Positions 1-8,541 of a stretch of 32,331 nt of DNA are shown in pieces. The translations under genes and the position numbers were made by a program. Position 1 is the first letter of the stretch. Every line of letters starts with the position of its first letter. Below the pieces are notes generated by a model, which saw nothing but the letters and a program-made list of their open reading frames with translations, did no database searches and was not told the DNA's origin. The DNA is from Bacteroidia bacterium. Its GTDB lineage: Bacteria; Bacteroidota; Bacteroidia; J057. The stretch lies in NCBI GenBank assembly GCA_022760475.1, contig JALEFZ010000090.1, positions 1 to 32,331 on the forward strand. The letters run 5' to 3'.

Positions 1-2542
1 CACCTACATTATCCGTAGAAGCATTCCATGATACATCAAAGGAACTGGAAGTGATATTTGAAGATGCAAGGCCATTCGGTACAGTCGGTGCTTGGGTATC
101 TCCACCCCCACTGGTAGAAAGATTGAAATCATCTATGGCCATATCACTTTGCCAACCTGGACCTGTAGTTCCAGTCATCCTCAGCTTGACCGTTCCCCCT
201 ATGTAAGAACCAAGATCAATATTGGCGGTGCTCCACTGGTTGCCTTGATCCCCTGAAAGGGTCCATAATGTTGTCCAACTCAGGTCATCATCAGTCGCTT
301 CCAAGGTAAGTGAACCCATGTTTGACCCATACATGTGATACTGGAAGTCAAAACTTGCTGAACTTGCCCCACTCAGGTCAAAACAGGGACTTTCCAAAAT
401 GGCTGTTCCATTGTTACCTATCTGACCAGCAGTACCATTTGTGGAAGCCTCTAGGTATAAATAATTACTTACTTCGGCAGCAGAAGTTGGTCCGGTGCTA
501 CTGGAAGGAGTACTTCCTGAATATTGTACCCAATCGCCGTCATCTCCTGAGGCTTGCACCCAGCCTGCTCCAGATTCAAAGCCTTCGGCATAAGGAAAGG
601 AAGAAACGGTTCCATTACAATCCAGTGGTCGGGTTCCGGTAGTAGTTACCGTAGTAGTAGCGGGAGTTCCGCTGCCCCCACCTGAGCAGTTTGCACTTAC
701 CGAACAATTGTAGGGGGTACCTGCAATCAGTCCTGTTGCAGAATAAGTGGTTCCTGATTCAGTCGTAGCAGTTCCATTGATGCTTACCGTATATCCATTG
801 GCCCCACTGACAGCAGCCCAACTCAGGTCAAAGCCGTTGTCGGCAATGTTGGATGGGGTCAAGTTTGCAGGCGCAGCCAGGGTACAAGGTGTCAAACCTG
901 TTACAACAAGGCTAAAAGCCTGACTTCCTGAAGTCAATGATCCCTTATGGGTAACTGTAATGGTATAAGTACCACTAGCATTGTCAATGTCTACCCTTTC
1001 ATAGGGGTCAACCACGTTATCTTGCTTGGCATTGGTGGTGATACTTGTCAATGCCCATGGCATGTAGGTGTTTCCTCCTTGAGTAACACGAATGTCCAGG
1101 TCATTGACCAGGACAGCTGTGCTCAAGTTGGCCGTTCCTGTATTGGCTGTCCCAGCAGGGTCAGTCCAACAAATCGAAGCAAAAAGAGGTCCTCCAGCTG
1201 CGCTAACTGTGATTTGATAGCTTTGCCCCTGGCTAAGGGTCAATTCCCTAATCAGGGCGCTGCTTCCTTCATCGCTGATGGCTTCTGCTGCTGCCTTGGC
1301 ATTCATCAAACCCCATCCATAAATGGCGTCTGGACCAGTAGATCCACCATCTTCAGCTGTGTGAAGAATCAAACCTTTTAAGGTCGCTCCCCGCATGAAA
1401 CTGCCATTGAGGTTGTTGTAATGCTGCTGAAGCAACATAGCTGTACCGGATACATTGGGAGAGGCCATTGAAGTTCCATTGTAAGAACCATAGGCCGAAT
1501 TGCTGCTGGAAAGAGAAGAATAAACTCCTGCCCCATTACCCGTAATGTCAGGTTTGATTCGGTAATCATCCGTCGGGCCTTCACTGCTAAAAGAAGTAAT
1601 GGAGTAAGAGTTCAGTGTTCCATCTGCATTGACGTTGGCATCATTGGCTGCAGCAACCACCACGTTGTTTTTGGAGGTTTTGTAGGCACTCAACTTGTCA
1701 TATGAAGAATTGCCATCCAGTGGATCTGTATTGGCTGTATTGTCGTCTCCGTCATTCCCTCCGGAGGTAAACATCATGTAGTAAGGCGCATCATAAAGGA
1801 TTTGATCCAGGTCTCTGGATTCTGCAATGTAAGCTCCTCCATACCAGGCTGGAAGTTGCACCTGTCCAAACTGGTTTCTCCAACCATATCCGTAGGAGTG
1901 ATTGGAAATCAACATTCCCCCAGCAGCCTCACTGGCCATTTCCGCCAGGTCGCTGTTCCAGTCAAAGGTTCTGGCTTGTGCGTGTGAAGCCATTCCTTTG
2001 GCAGAAGGAGTAAAACCAGAAGCTACCATGGTTCCTGTTACGTGGGTAGCATGATCGCTCAAACTGGTGGCGCCATCGCCTTGTGAGACCCGGTTACTTC
2101 CTCCTGGCCCATCAAATTCCTGGTGGGTTCCACGAGTCAATCCCCCATCCCAGACGTAGGCAGTCATGCCCTGACCGTCGAGGCTTAGACCAAGAGAGCC
2201 CCCACTATTCAAGTGGTCGGCACGGGTAGATTTGGCAGCATCTACGTTGAAAGTTTGATAATAAATGGGTTTTCCATTGGGACCAATTTTAGCGATTTCT
2301 GCTTGCCCAAAGCCTCCTGCAAAGGTGTAGGTCGTTGGCCAACCATTTTGTGCAGCAAGTTCCAAAACTTCCTTTTTGGCTGCCTCCTGGCGTTGCAGAA
2401 TGCGTTTTTCCAACTCACCCAGTTTTACTTTATCGTAATTCTTGGAGATGCTAGACTTTTGTGCAGCCGTTTGAGCAAATGCTAATGAGGAAAGGAGCAG
2501 TATGGACATAAAAAGTCCACCAGCTCTGTAAAGCTTGATCAT
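1..2542 (-). CDS. Secreted S8 (subtilisin-like) serine protease with Fn3 and MAM modules, 3' end outside window
   Basis: This gene runs off the left edge; about 847 residues are visible. It starts at the ATG at 2542, followed by a signal peptide (residues 1-23, ending SSLAFA-Q). The S8 catalytic domain covers about residues 120-400. D132 lies in the motif YVWDGG, H164 in DHATHVTG and S358 in NGTSMASP, so the triad is complete. Residues 405-545 look like the beta-sandwich that follows the catalytic domain in KP-43-type subtilases. A fibronectin III module (about 552-635), a MAM-like module (about 645-805, beginning FPYAEGFESG) and a second Fn3 (from about 820) follow. The family is secreted and degrades extracellular protein. 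Many Bacteroidota relatives carry a type IX secretion tail at the C-terminus, but that part is not visible here. The gene stands alone, with a 576-bp gap upstream. Confidence 0.93.
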   Translation of the reverse strand, partial: MIKLYRAGGLFMSILLLSSLAFAQTAAQKSSISKNYDKVKLGELEKRILQRQEAAKKEVLELAAQNGWPTTYTFAGGFGQAEIAKIGPNGKPIYYQTFNVDAAKSTRADHLNSGGSLGLSLDGQGMTAYVWDGGLTRGTHQEFDGPGGSNRVSQGDGATSLSDHATHVTGTMVASGFTPSAKGMASHAQARTFDWNSDLAEMASEAAGGMLISNHSYGYGWRNQFGQVQLPAWYGGAYIAESRDLDQILYDAPYYMMFTSGGNDGDDNTANTDPLDGNSSYDKLSAYKTSKNNVVVAAANDANVNADGTLNSYSITSFSSEGPTDDYRIKPDITGNGAGVYSSLSSSNSAYGSYNGTSMASPNVSGTAMLLQQHYNNLNGSFMRGATLKGLILHTAEDGGSTGPDAIYGWGLMNAKAAAEAISDEGSSALIRELTLSQGQSYQITVSAAGGPLFASICWTDPAGTANTGTANLSTAVLVNDLDIRVTQGGNTYMPWALTSITTNAKQDNVVDPYERVDIDNASGTYTITVTHKGSLTSGSQAFSLVVTGLTPCTLAAPANLTPSNIADNGFDLSWAAVSGANGYTVSINGTATTESGTTYSATGLIAGTPYNCSVSANCSGGGSGTPATTTVTTTGTRPLDCNGTVSSFPYAEGFESGAGWVQASGDDGDWVQYSGSTPSSSTGPTSAAEVSNYLYLEASTNGTAGQIGNNGTAILESPCFDLSGASSASFDFQYHMYGSNMGSLTLEATDDDLSWTTLWTLSGDQGNQWSTANIDLGSYIGGTVKLRMTGTTGPGWQSDMAIDDFNLSTSGGGDTQAPTVPNGLASSNITSSSFDVSWNASTDNVG

Positions 2543-3118
2543 AAGTAATAGAGATTAGTGTGTTAGCTAAGGGATGCTGTCCCTTAAATATTAATATGCC
2601 TCCATAGTAATAAAGAACTTTACCCCCCAGACTTCAAGGAAGGAAGTTTGGGTAGCGTATATCATCCAGGACACCTAACTGGGGAATGTGTCCTTATTTT
2701 CTTTTTTTAATGCCCCACATACCGAAACAAATTGATCAACAGAGAAAAATGGCTTTTAAGTTATTTGTCATCAAAATGTTTTATCACAACTTTTTCTTTT
2801 GTTCTCAATGGCGAAAAGCATGGAAATGGGTGTTTTTGGAGATTGGGGATTACCTAACACTGCTGTACTTGGTCAATACGTCCAATGCTTTCATTTCCTA
2901 ACTTATGAAAAAAATTTCATATAATAATACTAAAATAGTATTAAATGAAAAATCAATATTCAGATAAAGAGGAAATATGAGTATAAGCATTGTTATGGCA
3001 TTTTTTTAATTTTCTAAAATGTATAAAGGGTATGATCAGGAAGTATACAAAGGGAAAACCTTCCTTTAAGCAAATCTCAAAGGAAGGCTAGGCTTATAAT
3101 TAAATATTTGATAGGCAA
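2543..3118. other. Intergenic region upstream of the protease; no credible gene
   Basis: This AT-rich stretch of 576 bases holds the promoter and leader of the leftward protease gene. A small inverted repeat (TAAGGGA, 5-base loop, TCCCTTA) sits at 2568-2586, within about 30 bases of the protease start, and could be a leader hairpin. A 71-codon rightward ORF at 2686-2901 has odd composition (many Phe, Trp and Lys), no recognisable domain and no signal, so I do not call it. The terminator of the NlpC/P60 gene lies at its right end. Confidence 0.5.
3054..3087 (-). terminator. Rho-independent-like terminator of the NlpC/P60 gene
   Basis: Read on the minus strand, CCTTCCTTT and AAAGGAAGG (3079-3087 and 3059-3067) form a perfect 9-bp stem with an 11-base loop. 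The stem is followed at once by four T residues and then a pyrimidine-rich stretch. It begins about 30 bases after the stop codon at 3119. Confidence 0.6.
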
Positions 3119-3871
3119 TCAGCTTTTTACACGCCCAATGGCTACAAGTGTGCTCGACCAACGATTTTCCTCCAATGAATTGATGTTTAATCCAAATCCC
3201 TTGGCAGCAGATTTGGTAGAGGTCGCATGTACAAAATAATCATCCTGCAAGTAAACCCCCACATGGATAATTCTTCCGGTCTCAGAACCTGGAGCCTTGA
3301 AAAATACAAGGTCCCCCATAGAAGCAGCAGCACGTTCCACTCGGGTCGAATAATTATCCAGAAGCCCCTGAGAGCCTCCAGCGATCTTCTTATCGAATAC
3401 CTGATCCAGCATAACGCGGCTAAATCCACTACAATCAATGCCCCGGGCTTTGGTACTCACCCTCCAGGCCTCATAGTTCTCGGCGGTATAGCCTGTCCAG
3501 TCAGGTGTCTTGTAAGCAGTTTTCAACCAGGATACAATGAACCAATAGGTCTGAGGTTGGGTGCTTTTTAGGGAAGCAACGGGCGCCAGCCTTTCTTTGT
3601 ACTCAGCTTCGAGGTCAAGAAGTTCCTGCGTAATTGCACCTTCAGCCATTTCTTCACCATCAGTGGTAAGTTTCTCAGGTTCAGGCTCCTTACTTACGCT
3701 CTCGTTCTTTTCTGTTGCTTGAGGTTCTACGACTTTAGCCTCATGCTTTTCATCGGCATTATGCTCCGTCTTTGCTTTTTCAGTTTGTGGAGCACAGGCC
3801 TGAAATGCCAAGGCAATGGCCAAAAGCATGGCAAGAATTGAAAATTTCAACTGGGGTAGTCTAGTGTTCAT
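3119..3871 (-). CDS. NlpC/P60-family peptidoglycan endopeptidase lipoprotein
   Basis: 250 residues. An N-terminal signal peptide ends in the lipobox-like LAFQAC with Cys at 26, so the protein is probably a lipoprotein facing the periplasm. Residues 30-95 are a Glu/Lys-rich linker of low complexity. The NlpC/P60 domain covers about residues 105-250. The catalytic Cys is C147 in GIDCSGF, the His is H203 in IIHVGVYL, and a third polar residue is H215 in YFVHATST. GDLVFF, typical of the family, precedes the His. The family cuts D-Glu-meso-DAP type bonds in murein peptides during wall growth or remodelling. The gene stands alone, with terminator-like hairpins on both sides. Confidence 0.9.
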   Translation of the reverse strand: MNTRLPQLKFSILAMLLAIALAFQACAPQTEKAKTEHNADEKHEAKVVEPQATEKNESVSKEPEPEKLTTDGEEMAEGAITQELLDLEAEYKERLAPVASLKSTQPQTYWFIVSWLKTAYKTPDWTGYTAENYEAWRVSTKARGIDCSGFSRVMLDQVFDKKIAGGSQGLLDNYSTRVERAAASMGDLVFFKAPGSETGRIIHVGVYLQDDYFVHATSTKSAAKGFGLNINSLEENRWSSTLVAIGRVKS

Positions 3872-4200
3872 GTTAATTTGATGTGTAAATTCAACTAAAT
3901 GGTAATTTTTACCCTAGTGAATTTAAGGAATTAAAAGAACAATCAGCACAAAAGATTAGGCTAATTGTTGAGGAGGAATGCTGATTTACGTGATTGCTGT
4001 ATGGTAAGGCTTAAAGCCCATATGACAAATACCTTCATCAAACTCATCTACAACTAGCTTACAGCAGAAATGATTAACAGCCCTTATTTCAAAGGTATAA
4101 AGGAGGGCAAAATATGATGGTTTAAGTTCGGTAATGACGAACGACCTTCTCCCTAAAAACATACCATTATAGTTTTTAGGGAGGAGGTCAAAGAGGGGTT
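3872..4200. other. Intergenic region between the NlpC/P60 gene and the RND pump gene
   Basis: 329 bases without a coding region. It contains the leader and promoter of the NlpC/P60 gene, an 8-bp inverted repeat (AATCAGCA at 3941-3948 and TGCTGATT at 3979-3986) and, next to the pump gene, the strong hairpin listed separately. No exact Bacteroidota TAnnTTTG promoter element was found by eye. Confidence 0.5.
4144..4188 (-). terminator. Strong stem-loop ending the efflux operon
   Basis: Two 17-base arms (4144-4160 and 4172-4188) pair with a single mismatch around an 11-base loop. The core CTCCCTAAAAAC/GTTTTTAGGGAG is perfect. It starts about 12 bases after the RND stop codon. No T-run follows on the minus strand, so it may protect the mRNA 3' end or stop transcription with help, not act as a classic intrinsic terminator. 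Confidence 0.6.
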
Positions 4201-7200
4201 CTACTCAGCCTTCACCCTGTAAAGCAGGAGATAAAGCGCTGGCACAAACAACAAAGTAATCACTGTACCAAATAACAATCCGATCATAATCCCAATCGCC
4301 ATCGGCTCCCACATCAAGCCTCCTCCCAGGTAGAGTGGAATCAAGCCCAAGGTAGTCGTAAAGGTGGTCAAGAGGATTGGTCTTAGGCGCTGCTGACATG
4401 CCTCAATGATTGCATTCCAGGGTGAATGCCCATTTTCATTTTGCTCCAGTTCGATCCTGTCTAGCAGTACAATTGCATTATTGATGATGATACCCGCAAG
4501 CGAAATGATTCCAAGGAAGGCAAAGAAGCCAAAGTAGGACTTGAACAACAACAAACCCAGTACCACGCCAATCAATCCCAGCGGAATTGCCCCTAGTACG
4601 ATCGCAGTCTTGCGGAAGGAGTTGAACTGAAGGATCAGCAGCAAGACAATCAGGAATCCGGATAAGGGTAACTTTTCGATTACCGCATTCAATCCTGATG
4701 CACTGTCTTCCGCTTCCCCACCCAATTCATAGGTATAGCCTTCAGGCCAGTTTTTGGAGAATTCCTCCAGCCAGGGGCGAAGTTCACTTGTAACTTCAGC
4801 AGCGGTAAAGCCCGATTGTAAGTAAGCATCCACAGTAATTGTCCTGAATAGGTCGCGACGCTTGATCTTTGCGTATTGCCACTCAGGCCTGAGGGTTGCC
4901 ACCTGTGCCAAGGGCACTGACCTCCCACTATTCTGAGCGAAGATATCAATGGTTTGAAGCTGCTGTACATCCAACTGCTGGCTGTTCAAGCTCTTCAAGA
5001 TGATCGGCAGGTTGTCTTCCCCTTGCCTGAAATCCCCTGTTTCAAAACCTGAAAGCACCGTCTGCAAGGAAAGGGCAATGTCCTGGTTGCTCAAACCTGC
5101 ACGCCTGGCCTTCGTCTCGTCAATATCAACTACCAGTTTTTTGATTTTTGGCCCCCAATCATCGGACAAGTTCCTCGTACCAGAAATCGTATTCAGCTTT
5201 TGCTTGATTTCATCGGAAATCCGGAAGAGAACATCCGGAGAATCGCCAGACAGACGCACCTGAACCGGAACACCCGATCCCCCACCCTGCTTCAGGCGCT
5301 GAGCTTTGACCACCGCATCCGGCATGCTCTTGAATGCAAATCGGTTGATCGCATTTATAATCATGTCATTGTCATCACCCGAACTTGTGTTCACTAGAAT
5401 ATGGGCATAGTGGGTCTGAGGCTGAGATCGCTGATATCCCAGGTCATAGCTTTCAGGTCCTTCACCAATGAAGGAAGTCCAAGTAACTACCCCGCTTTCT
5501 CGGTTCTCATTTACCCGAAGGCTATCTTCAAGAAATCCCTCCAGCTCTTTTACCAATCTCTCAGAACTTTCAATTCTGGTACCGGTGGGCAGATTGATGT
5601 CTACCGTGATCAGGTTTCGCTCAGAATCTGGAAAGAAAATGAATGGCAGCTTCGTCAATCCATAAACCGAGAATACAAATGCTGCAATGATGGTCAATAA
5701 AAACCATAATGGACGCTTTAGAATGGGAATCAAGACGCCGATATAGAATTTATTAATTCGGTCAAAGAGATTGGCACCTCCCTTTTTGCTTTCTCCTTCA
5801 GACCTCGACTCTTTACTTTTTACCTTAATTAACAGGGTCGCCAACAAGGCTACAACGGTTAAAGAAAGCAACCATGAAGACAACAAGGCCAAAGAGATTA
5901 CTACAAATAAAGGCCCTACCACGTCGCCCAAGGTAGATTCTGCCAGGTAGAAGGATAAAAAGGCTGCAGAAGTAGTCAAGGAAGATATGAGCAATGGAAT
6001 CGCCAATTCAGCACAGGAACCAATGGCCGCATCTCTGGCGGATTCTCCATTCTCCATTTTTACCATGATCGATTCCGCCATCACAATGGCATTGTCTACC
6101 AACATTCCTAAGGCCATGATCAAAGCAGCCAAAGACACCTTGTTTAAGCCTACCCCCAAGGCTCCCATGAGGAAAATGGTGGTAATAATGGCCAATGGAA
6201 TCAAACTGGCAACTACCACCCCGGTACGAAGCCCAAGAAAAAGGAACATCGTCAAGAGTACAATTACCACCGATTGCATCAGGTTGCCCAGGAAGTCATC
6301 AATCGACTGGGCTACTACATTATCCTGAGAAGCTGCCCGGTAAAGGTTTATACCCACAGGAAGACTTGCAGTGATTTTAGCGATTTTTTCATCTATCTGT
6401 TTGCCCAACTCTACAATATTCGCACCTTCCTTCAAGGAAACAGAAATGGCAAGTCCTTGAGCTCCATTCACCCTGATAATGCGCTCCGTAGGGCTTTCAT
6501 ACCCCCTGCGAATTTCTGTAATGTCTCCCAGGTAGACGCTTCCCCCTTGTTGTCCTACAGGAATGATCAGTTTTTCAAGGTCCTTAAGAGACTCAAAGTT
6601 ACCCGTTGGTTCAAGGATAATGCGCTCATCCTGCAGGTTTACCTGACCACCGGGGAAAAGGATATTGGTAGAAGAAATGTAGTTTTGAAGCTGCCCCGCA
6701 CTCAGGCCCACCTGCGCGAGCTTAGCATTGTCAAACTCCACAAAAATCTGTTCTTCCTGAAGTCCCATGACTTTCACCCTGGCGGCATCCGGTAGGCGAA
6801 TCAGTTCATCCTTGATGTCATTGGCGTAATCTTCGAGTTGGGCGAGGGTAAATCCATCGTTTTCCATCCCTAACATGATCCCGTAGACCACCCCTATCCC
6901 GTCGTCCTTGATGTCTGGCTCTGAGATATTATCGGGCAACGAACTGCGTATGGCATCTATTTTACGCCTCAGCCTATCCCAGATTTCCTGGAGATTCTCC
7001 TCGGGCACATCCTGACGGATATTTACCTGAATGATGGACACTCCAGTACGAGATTCACTGGAAACATAGTCCAGTTCCGGTAATTCCTGAACCACCTGTT
7101 CCAAAGGATCGGTAACCAATGATTCTACACGCTCAGGACCTGCACCGGGAAAGGCCGTTACAACCTGCGCCACACGAATGGTAAAAGGTGGCATGTCGTT

Positions 7201-7302
7201 TCGCTCCAATCCCATGTAGGTAGAAATTCCCAACAGGATCGCAACCAATACCAGGGTAAGCGTTACCCTGTTGTTGTCGAGTGATAGTCTTGTAAGGTTC
7301 AA
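4201..7302 (-). CDS. RND-family inner-membrane efflux permease (AcrB/HAE-like)
   Basis: 1033 residues, the usual length for the family. The first TM helix (about 13-30) is followed by a large periplasmic porter domain containing FPGAGPERVESLVTDPLEQ. The TM4 motif GMLVDNAIVMAESI has one Asp (D403) followed by Asn, where AcrB has two Asp. The TM10 counterpart is GIIINNAIVLLDRIE. It is the proton-driven pump of a tripartite system with the adaptor and TolC-like protein encoded just upstream. The start is TTG at 7302: an in-frame TAA lies two codons upstream and the next ATG would remove TM1. There are 74 bases to the adaptor gene. The substrate cannot be read from sequence. An acriflavine/multidrug type is more likely than a CusA/CzcA metal pump, because no methionine relay was seen. 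Confidence 0.93.
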   Translation of the reverse strand: MNLTRLSLDNNRVTLTLVLVAILLGISTYMGLERNDMPPFTIRVAQVVTAFPGAGPERVESLVTDPLEQVVQELPELDYVSSESRTGVSIIQVNIRQDVPEENLQEIWDRLRRKIDAIRSSLPDNISEPDIKDDGIGVVYGIMLGMENDGFTLAQLEDYANDIKDELIRLPDAARVKVMGLQEEQIFVEFDNAKLAQVGLSAGQLQNYISSTNILFPGGQVNLQDERIILEPTGNFESLKDLEKLIIPVGQQGGSVYLGDITEIRRGYESPTERIIRVNGAQGLAISVSLKEGANIVELGKQIDEKIAKITASLPVGINLYRAASQDNVVAQSIDDFLGNLMQSVVIVLLTMFLFLGLRTGVVVASLIPLAIITTIFLMGALGVGLNKVSLAALIMALGMLVDNAIVMAESIMVKMENGESARDAAIGSCAELAIPLLISSLTTSAAFLSFYLAESTLGDVVGPLFVVISLALLSSWLLSLTVVALLATLLIKVKSKESRSEGESKKGGANLFDRINKFYIGVLIPILKRPLWFLLTIIAAFVFSVYGLTKLPFIFFPDSERNLITVDINLPTGTRIESSERLVKELEGFLEDSLRVNENRESGVVTWTSFIGEGPESYDLGYQRSQPQTHYAHILVNTSSGDDNDMIINAINRFAFKSMPDAVVKAQRLKQGGGSGVPVQVRLSGDSPDVLFRISDEIKQKLNTISGTRNLSDDWGPKIKKLVVDIDETKARRAGLSNQDIALSLQTVLSGFETGDFRQGEDNLPIILKSLNSQQLDVQQLQTIDIFAQNSGRSVPLAQVATLRPEWQYAKIKRRDLFRTITVDAYLQSGFTAAEVTSELRPWLEEFSKNWPEGYTYELGGEAEDSASGLNAVIEKLPLSGFLIVLLLILQFNSFRKTAIVLGAIPLGLIGVVLGLLLFKSYFGFFAFLGIISLAGIIINNAIVLLDRIELEQNENGHSPWNAIIEACQQRLRPILLTTFTTTLGLIPLYLGGGLMWEPMAIGIMIGLLFGTVITLLFVPALYLLLYRVKAE

Positions 7303-7376
7303 AATTTATGGACAATTGAAGGTTCGAAATGAATGAATGAAAGCATATGGGTGTTCACAATTTCAGGATCAATACA

Positions 7377-8510
7377 TTAATCCAATAAAAGCACTTTCAT
7401 ACCTTCCAATAATGAACTCAGACCTGCGGTAGCAATTTTATCACCGGAGGAAAGCCCTTCTAGCAAAGCAAAGCCTTCCGGCCCCAGTTCTCCAAGTTTA
7501 ACTATGCGTTTCTCTACTGTGAGGGTGTCTCCAGCCCCCACCAACAGGTATACAAAACGTTGTCCTTGAGCATCTTCTCCTATCGCCTTGGCAGGAATGA
7601 TCATTGACGCTGCTGATTTTCCTTTGCCAAATTCGAATTCTACCTCAGCCGAAAGTCCTGGCCTGATGTCCTGATTGGGCTTGATGAATCGGGCCCTCAC
7701 CGGATAGGTTGTAGACTGGCTTTGGCTGTAGGAAACCTCGGTTACCTCTCCCTTGAAGGATTTTTCGGGATAGGCAGATAAGCGAATGTTCACAGCCTGC
7801 CCTTGTTTGATCCTGCTGATATAGCGGTCAGCCAAACCTACCTCCACTTGTGGCTTCCCGTCAGTATCAAGTATGGCAATGGGATTGCCTGCTCCTGCCA
7901 ATTCCCCTTCTTCCACATTTAGATTGCTGATGATACCTGAAAATGGAGCCTTTAAACGGGTATAACCCAATTGGTTTTGGGCAGCCTGAACTTGCTGGTT
8001 TGCAGCCGCCAATTGGGCCTCGCTGGCTTCATAGCTGCCCTTGGCTTGCTCAAATTCGCTTAGAGAAACGCTATTTCCTTCATACAGGCGTTCGATTCTC
8101 TGATAAGTAGAACGGGCCACATTCAAGTTGGTCTCTGCTTGCTTGACCTGAACCTTGGCCTGCTCCACCTGAAGGGCATAATCCTCGGGATCGAGGCTTG
8201 CAATCAATTGACCCTTTTTGACTTTTTGACCGTTCTTGACATTCACTTTATCCACCACCCCGGATACTTTAAAAGCAACCGCAGCTTCCTGGCTAGAACG
8301 GGTTACCCCTGTAAAGGTAGCCTTCCCCTTAACGGAACTCATTTCGCATTGGTAATAACTTACAGGCCTGACTGGATCTGCTTCATAAGTAGTTTCAGAA
8401 TCGCAGGCCTGAAATACTGCACCCGCCATCAAGAGAAAAATGAAGTTTCTAATTGAATGGGAATACATTTTGAGAAAATAGGCTTTAGATGTAGGCTTAT
8501 GTTTTTTCAT
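7377..8510 (-). CDS. Periplasmic membrane-fusion (adaptor) lipoprotein of RND efflux system
   Basis: 377 residues. A lipobox-like AVFQAC places the lipidated Cys at 36. The 14 residues before MYSHSIRN make an unusually long N-terminus, so M15 (8468) is an alternative start giving a standard 21-residue lipoprotein signal. The usual adaptor order is visible: a lipoyl half motif FKVSGVVDKVNVKNGQKVKK, an Ala/Gln-rich alpha-hairpin (about 110-185), the second lipoyl half APFSGIISNLNVEEGELA, a beta-barrel and a membrane-proximal domain ending SSLLEGMKVLLLD. It bridges the pump and the outer-membrane channel. It lies 31 bases after the TolC-like gene in the same unit. Confidence 0.92.
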   Translation of the reverse strand: MKKHKPTSKAYFLKMYSHSIRNFIFLLMAGAVFQACDSETTYEADPVRPVSYYQCEMSSVKGKATFTGVTRSSQEAAVAFKVSGVVDKVNVKNGQKVKKGQLIASLDPEDYALQVEQAKVQVKQAETNLNVARSTYQRIERLYEGNSVSLSEFEQAKGSYEASEAQLAAANQQVQAAQNQLGYTRLKAPFSGIISNLNVEEGELAGAGNPIAILDTDGKPQVEVGLADRYISRIKQGQAVNIRLSAYPEKSFKGEVTEVSYSQSQSTTYPVRARFIKPNQDIRPGLSAEVEFEFGKGKSAASMIIPAKAIGEDAQGQRFVYLLVGAGDTLTVEKRIVKLGELGPEGFALLEGLSSGDKIATAGLSSLLEGMKVLLLD

Positions 8511-8541
8511 GCTAATGGGATTTTAGACAGGAAAGAGTTTG

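Noticed and set aside
947..1381. 144-codon forward ORF inside the protease gene
   Set aside because: It is the reverse-strand shadow of the subtilase catalytic and linker region, whose motifs are certain.
2686..2901. 71-codon rightward ORF upstream of the protease
   Set aside because: Composition is odd (many Phe, Trp and Lys), there is no signal or domain, and it lies in an AT-rich promoter region.
6274..6795. 173-codon forward ORF inside the RND pump gene
   Set aside because: It is a shadow of the pump gene; no domain, and the pump frame is fully supported.
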